From CAZGQY01 sp964528035 (GTDB lineage Bacteria > Pseudomonadota > Gammaproteobacteria > Methylococcales > UBA1147): a stretch of DNA of 5,254 nucleotides. The position numbers were made by a program, and so were the translations under genes. Below, piece after piece: positions 1 to 5,254 of the stretch (its first letter is position 1; each line of letters begins with the position of its first letter). The notes under the pieces are model-generated. The model ran no database searches, was not told the DNA's origin, and was given only the letters and a program-made list of their open reading frames with translations. The stretch lies in contig CAZGQY010000245.1 in NCBI GenBank assembly GCA_964528035.1, positions 1 through 5,254 of the forward strand. Direction: 5' to 3'.

Positions 1-1
1 A

Positions 2-136
2 AGCGAGTGCAACAACGCAGATGGCTGCTTATCAGCTGATATACCCGTCAATACAACAATGATGGAGTACTGGTTTGAAATAGACAAATATTGGACAACA
101 GATTGGGTTACAGCTAGATATAAACAGAACAGATAA
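2..136 (+). CDS. Possible C-terminal end of an unidentified protein (partial at left edge)
   Basis: This frame is open from the window edge to a TAA at 134..136, giving 44 codons without a visible start. The peptide reads plausibly as protein: it has two cysteines near the left end (SECNNADGC) and an aromatic-rich tail (YWFEIDKYW, then TTDWVTARYKQNR). I do not recognise the family. It runs towards the minus-strand cyclodeaminase gene, and its stop lies only 9 bases from the TAA at 146..148 that ends that gene's extended frame. A convergent arrangement would fit, but an open stretch this short can also arise by chance. No hairpin terminator was seen between the two stops. Confidence 0.35.
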   Translation, partial: SECNNADGCLSADIPVNTTMMEYWFEIDKYWTTDWVTARYKQNR

Positions 137-145
137 CGAAAAACA

Positions 146-241
146 TTAGTTCAAAAATTCATATGGGTTCCTCGGGTCATTAGCAATGCTTTCCACTTCG
201 ATCGCCGTACCGAGTCCCAAATCGCTTGCATGTTTCATCTA
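146..241 (-). pseudogene. Detached C-terminal end of the cyclodeaminase gene, behind an in-frame TAG
   Basis: The minus-strand cyclodeaminase frame meets TAG at 241..239 and then continues in the same frame with ATG (238..236) and 29 more sense codons to a TAA at 148..146. The peptide contains SDLGLGT, then IEVES, and ends DPRNPYEFLN. As I recall the family, ornithine cyclodeaminase-like proteins of this subgroup continue past the 'DSTGxALED' helix with a similar 'LGLGT...E...DPxDPYSFL' ending. These codons are therefore probably the true C-terminus, cut off by a single-base nonsense change. If the TAG were a sense codon the protein would have 347 residues. The ATG directly after the stop might allow weak re-initiation, but only a poor GAG-like site precedes it. 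Confidence 0.75.
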
Positions 242-1189
242 AATCTCGACAAGCAGATAATCTTCCAATGCCCAGCCGGTTGAATCGAAGACGCTGGGTT
301 GATTCTGATATTCCTGGTAACGTCCTTCGGACTGAACCAACTGGCTCAAATCCGGGCCAATTTCACTATGATCCAGTTGTTGGCATTCACCTTCACGAAT
401 CGCCTGTTCTGTGAAATCGGGGCAAACAATGCTGGATTTAAGCAAGCAATGCGGAATCTCAACTTTACCAGGGAAATCGCTACCCACTGCGTTTATATGG
501 AGCCACGGCTGAGTTTCTATTTCCGGCAATACCGGTCCATCACCCACTGCTACTGATGTGCTGGTACAAATAATATCAGAGCAACTACAGATGTCTTCTA
601 AACTGGCAGAGTGTATATCGATATTCTTCAATCGCAGGATATGAGTTCTTTGTTGAAAACTTTCAGTGGCTGATGGGTCTGTGTCATAAACCAATATTCG
701 TTGCAATTTAAATAATCGTGAAAGACCATGTAGCTGACTAATTGCCTGTGCCCCAGCACCCACCAATCCGAGAGTACGACTATCGGAACGCGCCAATATA
801 CGACTGGCGACAGCGGAGGCGGCACCGGTGCGTATTGCGGTCAAAAAAGTCGCATCCAGCAACCCCAGCAGATGACCGGTGTTGGTGTCAAAATTCAATC
901 CAACCGACAGCACAGTTGGAAGTTTATACTGGCTTGGATTGTTTGGGTGATAGCCCACCATTTTGACACAGACATCGTGCTCGTTTTTCATGCTTGGCAT
1001 CCATTCCAGCAATCCGGTATGGGGCTTATCGTAATCGAAGCCCTGTCGAACCGGGATGGTGAACTTGTCCGAGTGATATGTCAGACAGGCGGCATGCAAT
1101 ACATTGATCGTTTCGTCCATGAGGGAATCAAGTCCAACAGATGAAACGATGGTACAAATATCATCCATGGAAAGAATTGTGGTTTTCAT
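239..1189 (-). CDS. Ornithine cyclodeaminase/mu-crystallin family protein, C-terminally truncated by TAG
   Basis: This is an NAD(P)-dependent amino-acid enzyme of the family that includes ornithine cyclodeaminase, ketimine reductases, alanine dehydrogenase-like enzymes and SbnB. Visible landmarks are the lysine of VKMVGYHP (K76), RTGAASAVASR at 120-130, and the Rossmann dinucleotide loop GLVGAGAQA at 141-149. A possible ribose-binding Asp (D169 in VYDTD) suggests NAD(H). NAVGSDFPGKVE carries D238, equivalent to the catalytic Asp of bacterial ornithine cyclodeaminase, and DSTGWALEDY lies at 302-311. The residues needed for chemistry are thus present, but the frame stops at 316 residues and about 30 C-terminal residues follow the TAG. 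ATG at 1189 is chosen as the start because AGGA lies 13 bases upstream; ATG at codon 8 is a weaker alternative. The gene is divergent from the NRPS gene. A likely role is supplying a modified or cyclic amino acid (for example proline or pipecolate type, or diaminopropionate if SbnB-like), but the substrate cannot be read from the sequence. Confidence 0.85.
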   Translation of the reverse strand: MKTTILSMDDICTIVSSVGLDSLMDETINVLHAACLTYHSDKFTIPVRQGFDYDKPHTGLLEWMPSMKNEHDVCVKMVGYHPNNPSQYKLPTVLSVGLNFDTNTGHLLGLLDATFLTAIRTGAASAVASRILARSDSRTLGLVGAGAQAISQLHGLSRLFKLQRILVYDTDPSATESFQQRTHILRLKNIDIHSASLEDICSCSDIICTSTSVAVGDGPVLPEIETQPWLHINAVGSDFPGKVEIPHCLLKSSIVCPDFTEQAIREGECQQLDHSEIGPDLSQLVQSEGRYQEYQNQPSVFDSTGWALEDYLLVEI

Positions 1190-1221
1190 ACAGACTGGAT
1201 ATTCCTGTTTTTTTGATCAAT

Positions 1222-1250
1222 ACTCTACGTGATTGGTGTCTCGATGTGAA
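1222..1250 (-). promoter_or_regulatory. Candidate sigma-70 promoter of the cyclodeaminase gene
   Basis: On the minus strand, TTCACA (1250..1245; 5 of 6 to the -35 consensus) and TAGAGT (1227..1222; 4 of 6 to the -10 consensus) are separated by exactly 17 bases. The -10 box ends 32 bases before the ATG at 1189, giving a short leader of about 25 bases. This is pattern matching only, and such matches occur by chance in AT-rich DNA. Confidence 0.4.
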
Positions 1251-1256
1251 ACACAT
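1244..1256. repeat. Perfect inverted repeat ATGTG-AAA-CACAT, possible operator
   Basis: The arms are 5 bases each around a 3-base centre and the symmetry does not extend further. The repeat covers the -35 box of the candidate cyclodeaminase promoter, which is where a repressor site would be expected. It is too short to assign to a regulator family and could be fortuitous. Confidence 0.3.
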
Positions 1257-1381
1257 ATTTGTTTAGAATAGAGCCTTCCATGGAATTATAGGAGATTAGG
1301 GAAAAGATAAACGGGGTATTGGAAAGCATATCGAATTAGTCAGTGACGCGAACTGCCATGTCTTGGGTTTTTTTAAGTATT

Positions 1382-1386
1382 AAGGT
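1382..1386 (+). promoter_or_regulatory. Ribosome binding site of the NRPS gene
   Basis: AAGGT, with its AGG ending 7 bases before the ATG at 1393, is a normal Shine-Dalgarno placement. It supports this ATG over the internal methionines at codons 13, 16, 17 and 19. The family's C1 motif (PLSAMQ at residues 9-14) also needs the upstream start. Confidence 0.6.
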
Positions 1387-1392
1387 TTAATC

Positions 1393-3924
1393 ATGCAAAA
1401 CGTAGAAGACATCTTTCCGCTTTCGGCGATGCAGGAAATGATGCTCATGCATTCAGTTTCCACCCGTAGCGATAATGTATTGTTTAATCAGTTTTGTTAC
1501 CGCATTGATGGGACTCTAGACGTTAAAGCATTTATACAATCCTGGCAGAGATTAATCCAGCGCCATGCAGTTTTCCGTACCGCATTTCTTTACGACAACT
1601 TACCCCAGCCCTTACAGGTTATTCGTAAAACCGTTGAGTTTCCTTTTGTTTTTATCGATTGGAGGGAAATGTCAACAGAGGAACAAAAACTAAAATTTCA
1701 CAAATTCTGTATCCAGGATAGCGATAAGGGTTTCGATATTCGCAAAGCACCCTTAACCCGGGCCACCTTGATGCAATGCTCTAAGAACAGCTATTTACTA
1801 CTTTGGAGCAGTCATCATTTAATTATAGACCGCTGGTGCTTAGGTACCTTCTTCGACGAACTATTTGCTTTTTATCAGACAGAACTCGATGGAAAAGATC
1901 TTCAATTACCCCTGCCTGGATCATATCGTAGCTACATCCAATGGATTCAACGACAAAAAGCAACGGATGCTGAACTTTATTGGAGAAATCACTTAGCCGG
2001 ATTTACCCAGGCATCCAGTCTTACTCGAGCGATTCGAAAGGATGAATCGAGTCTTCCGGACAGCGCAAAATTGAGCCTCTCCGCGGAAAAGGCAAACTCA
2101 ATGCAAATTGCCGCTCGTAAATTCGGAGTAACCAGTAACAATCTTATTCAGGCCGCATGGAGTTTATTGCTTAACCGCCATACTGGTAGTACCGATGTAG
2201 TCTTCGGCAACGCGGTATCCGGGCGACCAGTAGATCTCGAATCAGTCGAATCAATAATTGGTGTATTCATTAATAACATGCCGGTTCGAGGCACTTTATC
2301 CGATTCAGCGTTTATCAACGTTTGGCTGAAGGAGATGCAGATCCATCAACAAAAAAGCAGCCGATTTGAATATATCTCATTGCTCGATATTCAATCCTGG
2401 TCGCCACTGCCTGATAACGAATCACTGTTCGATACTTTATTGGTATGGCTTGCCAGCGAACCACTGAAATTACCAAAAGATTTGAAACTGACAGGGCTGC
2501 CTGGAGACCTGAAAACCACTTATCCGTTAACTGTGAGCGTTTCTGTAACTAAAGATTCCGTAGTGTTGGAAGCAATTCTACAATCAGGATATGTTACCCC
2601 CGTTTCCCTAAGCCAATTACTGAACGACTTTGAAAGCATATTGGATTCTTTGATAGAAACCGAAAAAATGGCGCGGCTTGGGGAAATTGTGGGTTTTCGT
2701 CCAGGTACGCCACTGAAGAACGAAGATCGAAGTGATATATGCACGCAAGTCAATACGTCTTCGTCGAAAAATATCGACTCAAAAAAGGGACTCGCTTCAG
2801 GTCGTGAAGATGCCGATGAGATTACTCTGCAGGACTTGTTACTGGCCCTGTGGCAACGATTGCTTCCAGTCGATGAAATACAGATCGACGATAACTTTTT
2901 TGACCTGGGAGGCACTTCATTGCTGGCCGTACGTCTGCATGCAGCAATTCAATCCAACACTCACAAATCAATCCCTTTGCTCGCCCTTTTCAGACAGCCA
3001 ACTTTAGGTCAAATGGCTGAAACAATGAAAAACGAAGACTGGCCTTTATTGACCCAGACTGTTTATCCAATACGCACGACAGGACGACGTCTTCCGTTAT
3101 TTTGTATTGCTTCACCGGAGGTAAATACCGTGGGTTATACTCTGCTGAGTCGACATCTAGGCTCCGATCAGCCGGTTTATGTGGTACAGCAACCTCCGGA
3201 CAGTGAAAATATTCGTCGTCTTAAACCCGAAGAATTACTGCAAATAGCAGAGACATATATTCATGAAATGAGCAAAATACAACCGACTGGTCCCTATCAA
3301 TTGCTGGGTATGTGCACCGGTGCTCAGTTAAGTCTTGAAATGGCGCGTTTGCTTGAGGCTCGCGGTGAGAGTGTATCTTTTCTTGGTCTGATCAATACCT
3401 GGGGTTATTATACAGTTTCGCCGGTATATTATTTAACGCGAATAGCCAACCGGGCTGGCTATTATCGCGAACGAATAATCACCTTGTTTACTGAACAACC
3501 AAATGACGTCATAACTGTATTAAGTCAGACTATGAAACAGCGCTTAAATGGAGTGTTAGCGTTGATAACAAGGGTCGAAGCCCATCCCGGTACCGCTACT
3601 GATCTTGTCAATGCAGATGCCGGCTCCAAGATAGCAGCGCAACCTGAAGAATACGATAATGACGACCCCTGGATTGATAAATTCGGTTGGTACTGGCGCG
3701 ATCCTAAAGCTGAGAAATACCCTGCAACAGCTGTAGTATTCAGAATAAAAAAACAACAGTACTGGCGCGTACCCAATCGTGTGCTTGGCTGGGGTAAACA
3801 GATCAAACAAGTTACAAGTATCAATCTTCCCGGAGACGATCACGACTCGATACTTCGCGAGCCAAACGTTCAGGTTATGGCTGAAAAATTGAGAAACATC
3901 CTGTCACGTCATCAAACAAACTAA
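1393..3924 (+). CDS. Nonribosomal peptide synthetase module: condensation, carrier, Cys-type thioesterase (no adenylation domain)
   Basis: This 843-residue protein forms an amide bond between two carrier-bound substrates and releases the product. The condensation domain (about 5-430) shows C1 PLSAMQEMMLMHS, C2 RHAVFRTAF (57-65), core HHLIIDRW (141-148; R147 replaces the usual Gly, while H142 and D146 remain), and SGRPVDL followed by IIGVFINNMPVR (up to 299). A linker of about 45 residues replaces any adenylation domain. The carrier domain (about 477-545) has DNFFDLGGTSLL with S509 as the phosphopantetheine site. The thioesterase (about 557-840) has LLGMCTGAQ, with C641 in place of Ser, and PGDDHDSILREP with the catalytic His H817. 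N668 lies where the catalytic Asp is expected. The residue on S509 must be loaded by an adenylation enzyme from another gene. The HupE-like gene follows after 12 bases, suggesting one operon. Family assignment is secure; the product is unknown. Confidence 0.93.
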   Translation: MQNVEDIFPLSAMQEMMLMHSVSTRSDNVLFNQFCYRIDGTLDVKAFIQSWQRLIQRHAVFRTAFLYDNLPQPLQVIRKTVEFPFVFIDWREMSTEEQKLKFHKFCIQDSDKGFDIRKAPLTRATLMQCSKNSYLLLWSSHHLIIDRWCLGTFFDELFAFYQTELDGKDLQLPLPGSYRSYIQWIQRQKATDAELYWRNHLAGFTQASSLTRAIRKDESSLPDSAKLSLSAEKANSMQIAARKFGVTSNNLIQAAWSLLLNRHTGSTDVVFGNAVSGRPVDLESVESIIGVFINNMPVRGTLSDSAFINVWLKEMQIHQQKSSRFEYISLLDIQSWSPLPDNESLFDTLLVWLASEPLKLPKDLKLTGLPGDLKTTYPLTVSVSVTKDSVVLEAILQSGYVTPVSLSQLLNDFESILDSLIETEKMARLGEIVGFRPGTPLKNEDRSDICTQVNTSSSKNIDSKKGLASGREDADEITLQDLLLALWQRLLPVDEIQIDDNFFDLGGTSLLAVRLHAAIQSNTHKSIPLLALFRQPTLGQMAETMKNEDWPLLTQTVYPIRTTGRRLPLFCIASPEVNTVGYTLLSRHLGSDQPVYVVQQPPDSENIRRLKPEELLQIAETYIHEMSKIQPTGPYQLLGMCTGAQLSLEMARLLEARGESVSFLGLINTWGYYTVSPVYYLTRIANRAGYYRERIITLFTEQPNDVITVLSQTMKQRLNGVLALITRVEAHPGTATDLVNADAGSKIAAQPEEYDNDDPWIDKFGWYWRDPKAEKYPATAVVFRIKKQQYWRVPNRVLGWGKQIKQVTSINLPGDDHDSILREPNVQVMAEKLRNILSRHQTN

Positions 3925-3936
3925 ATGGCTTAAATT

Positions 3937-5190
3937 GTGAGCATTACTTTGAAACCAAACTATCCCACTCTACATTGGTCAATGAAAACAGGTACTTCTA
4001 TAATTGCTCTGTTTTTCCTGACTATACCAACAATTGCTCAGGCACATAAACCTGATCAAAGTTACATTTTTCTAAGTTTTTTTGAAGACAGGATCGATGG
4101 TCGCGTAGAGATTCCATTAAGTGATCTGAATCGGGCATTGAATCTGGATTTTAAAACGGATCTCAATGCCACAGAAACCCAACTCGACGAGCGCATTGAA
4201 GCTATAAAATCGTATGTCCTGCAGAGGGTAAAACTAAAACCAAATGGTATCGCCTTGCCACTTCGAATACGCGGCCATCGCCTGTTTTCTGTATCTTTTA
4301 GCCAGTACGCCATTGTCGAGTTCAGTATCAATAATCTAGAACAAATGCCGGATAAGGTCGATGTCGAATTTAACCTTATGTTTGACATTAATCCTGATCA
4401 CAGAGGCTTGCTGGTCATTGAAAATAACTGGAAAACCAGTACCTTCAATAGTGAAACCAATGTCGCACTGACCTTTGATCCCTCGAATAGGATTCAACAG
4501 CTTGATTTGTCAGAATCGACCCTGTGGCGTGGCTTTCTCGGTATGATTGGGCTGGGCACTCATCACATTGCTATCGGCATCGACCATATTTTATTTATTA
4601 TTGCTTTGCTGTTGCCTTCTGTACTCAGGCGTGAAAATCGTCATTGGTTACCTGAGGAGAGCTTTCGCAACGCGGTTATTCAAGTCATTAAAATTGTCAC
4701 TGTATTTACCATTGCCCATACCATTACCCTGAGTCTCGCCACTCTGGGTGCAGTTCAATTACCCTCGCGGTTAGTTGAATCGGTGATCGCGGCATCAATT
4801 ATCCTGGTTGCTTTGAATATCTGGATTCCGCTATTCGGTGGCAAAATCTGGTGGGTGGTTTTTGGTTTTGGTTTGTTTCACGGCTTTGGTTTTGCCGATG
4901 TGCTGGCATCAATGGGTATCCAGTCAAGCTACCTGGGTCTGTCCCTGCTCGGTTTTAATCTGGGGGTGGAAGTCGGTCAATTGTTGGTTGTCTGTTGTGC
5001 CTTTCCGTTACTCTATTTAATTCGTCGGCAGAGCTTTTATATCGGGTTAATATTACCCTTGGGTGCTGCAATGTTGATTCTGGTGGCGGGCTACTGGTTT
5101 ATAGAACGCGCTTTTTTAATTGATCTGCCTGCAGGTGAATATCTTAATAATTTAATAGCCTTTGCGAGAAATACAATCGATGGATTTTAG
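3937..5190 (+). CDS. HupE/UreJ-family integral membrane protein with signal peptide and extracytoplasmic domain
   Basis: The protein has up to 417 residues. GTG at 3937 gives the longest form; ATG at 3982 (codon 16) gives a cleaner Sec signal peptide, MKTGTSIIALFFLTIPTIAQA, cut before HKPDQ. Neither start has a strong ribosome site, and I favour 3982 on the signal peptide. Residues about 40-195 form a soluble, presumably periplasmic domain, followed by about six membrane segments. Those carry the conserved family motifs THHIAIGIDHILFI (H209, H210, D216, H217), FTIAHTITLSLA (H261), FGLFHGFGFADV (H315, D321) and FNLGVEVGQ (E345). HupE and UreJ are linked to nickel uptake, but this longer signal-peptide branch has no settled role. 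Membrane-buried His/Asp residues suggest metal-ion handling (inference). It sits 12 bases after the NRPS gene and overlaps the next gene by 11 bases, so it is probably co-transcribed, although the link to peptide synthesis is unclear. Confidence 0.88.
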   Translation: MSITLKPNYPTLHWSMKTGTSIIALFFLTIPTIAQAHKPDQSYIFLSFFEDRIDGRVEIPLSDLNRALNLDFKTDLNATETQLDERIEAIKSYVLQRVKLKPNGIALPLRIRGHRLFSVSFSQYAIVEFSINNLEQMPDKVDVEFNLMFDINPDHRGLLVIENNWKTSTFNSETNVALTFDPSNRIQQLDLSESTLWRGFLGMIGLGTHHIAIGIDHILFIIALLLPSVLRRENRHWLPEESFRNAVIQVIKIVTVFTIAHTITLSLATLGAVQLPSRLVESVIAASIILVALNIWIPLFGGKIWWVVFGFGLFHGFGFADVLASMGIQSSYLGLSLLGFNLGVEVGQLLVVCCAFPLLYLIRRQSFYIGLILPLGAAMLILVAGYWFIERAFLIDLPAGEYLNNLIAFARNTIDGF

Positions 5191-5254
5191 CTGGACAGAC
5201 GAACAACTGGCCTTTAAATCAAGGGTTATGAAATTTGCCCGGGAATCTCTTGAT
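5180..5254 (+). CDS. Acyl-CoA dehydrogenase-like flavoprotein, N-terminal 25 codons only
   Basis: Translation from the ATG at 5180 begins MDFSWTDEQLAFK and continues VMKFARESLD to the window edge. This matches the usual first helix of acyl-CoA dehydrogenases ('MDFxLTxEQ...FAxExL'). The start lies inside the last codons of the HupE-like gene, overlapping it by 11 bases in another frame, and GAGAA lies 9 bases upstream as a weak ribosome site. Such overlap suggests translational coupling. In peptide synthetase loci, relatives of this family oxidise aminoacyl groups on carrier proteins (for example prolyl to pyrrolyl) or desaturate acyl chains. Which applies here cannot be seen, since no active-site residues are in the window. 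Confidence 0.75.
   Translation, partial: MDFSWTDEQLAFKSRVMKFARESLD

Larger units (their letters stand above)
1190..1392. other. Divergent intergenic region between the cyclodeaminase and NRPS genes
   Basis: This 203-bp stretch is AT-rich and holds no convincing small gene. Towards the minus-strand gene it contains a promoter-like pair and an inverted repeat, listed separately. Towards the NRPS gene I could not find a well-spaced -35/-10 pair. TAGAAT at 1264..1269 resembles a -10 box but has no matching -35, so the NRPS operon may depend on an activator or on a promoter I cannot recognise. AGGAG at 1290..1294 is followed by no start codon at usable distance. The T-run at 1368..1374 has no stable stem before it and is not called a terminator. 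Confidence 0.6.

Noticed and set aside
239..241. General reassignment of UAG to a sense codon in this organism
   Set aside because: The HupE-like gene ends with TAG at 5188..5190 directly at the expected family end and overlapping the next start, so TAG works as a stop here. Local readthrough remains possible.
226..1144. Several plus-strand open frames (starting at 226, 299, 742 and 872) and a minus-strand frame at 628..825
   Set aside because: They lie inside the cyclodeaminase gene, whose frame carries clear family motifs. The alternative peptides show no recognisable domains or ribosome sites.
1335..1375. Terminator-like T-run (1368..1374) before the NRPS gene
   Set aside because: Only a 4-base stem (CAGT/ACTG) with a 7-base loop could be formed upstream, and it is not adjacent to the T-run. 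This is too weak for an intrinsic terminator.
2520..3843. Open frames opposite or offset to the NRPS gene (2520..2915, 2732..3007, 3525..3824, 3556..3843)
   Set aside because: They are shadows of the carrier and thioesterase coding sequence, with no independent start signals or motifs.
4062..5020. Open frames at 4062..4388 (-), 4547..4732 (+) and 4838..5020 (+)
   Set aside because: They overlap the HupE-like gene. The hydrophobic content of the two plus-strand frames reflects the membrane-segment codons in the real frame.
1..5254. CRISPR arrays, tRNA or rRNA genes, insertion sequence ends, long direct repeats
   Set aside because: No repeated spaced units, RNA-gene signatures or transposase motifs were seen on reading both strands.

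Overview
The window looks like part of a proteobacterial (probably gammaproteobacterial) secondary-metabolite locus. Genes are tightly spaced, Shine-Dalgarno-like sites are visible, base composition is moderate by eye, and one gene encodes a Sec signal peptide. No organism-specific marker is present, so the taxonomy is inferred.

Layout. (1) Left edge, 2..136 (+): the open end of a possible gene of unknown function. (2) 146..1189 (-): an ornithine cyclodeaminase/mu-crystallin family gene with its catalytic residues intact. It is interrupted by an in-frame TAG at 239..241. The 30 codons after the stop, in the same frame, still read like the family's C-terminus. (3) 1190..1392: a 203-bp divergent intergenic region with a plausible promoter for the minus-strand gene, an inverted repeat over its -35 box, and a ribosome binding site for the plus-strand gene. 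(4) 1393..3924 (+): a stand-alone nonribosomal peptide synthetase (NRPS) module with condensation, carrier and thioesterase domains and no adenylation domain. (5) 3937..5190 (+): a HupE/UreJ-type membrane protein with a signal peptide. (6) 5180..5254 (+): the first 25 codons of an acyl-CoA dehydrogenase-like gene, cut by the window edge and overlapping the previous gene by 11 bases.

How the parts may fit. Genes 4 to 6 have gaps of 12 and -11 bases and are probably one operon. An amino-acid cyclodeaminase or imine-reductase type enzyme, a dehydrogenase of the type that can oxidise carrier-bound aminoacyl groups, and a terminal C-T-TE module would suit a small pathway. In it, an unusual (perhaps cyclic) amino acid would be made, loaded by an adenylation enzyme encoded elsewhere, condensed and released. 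The thioesterase is the most unusual part: it has Cys in place of the nucleophilic Ser and Asn where the catalytic Asp is expected. The broken cyclodeaminase and the altered thioesterase could mean either a pathway with unusual release chemistry or a locus that is starting to decay. The sequence alone does not decide between them.
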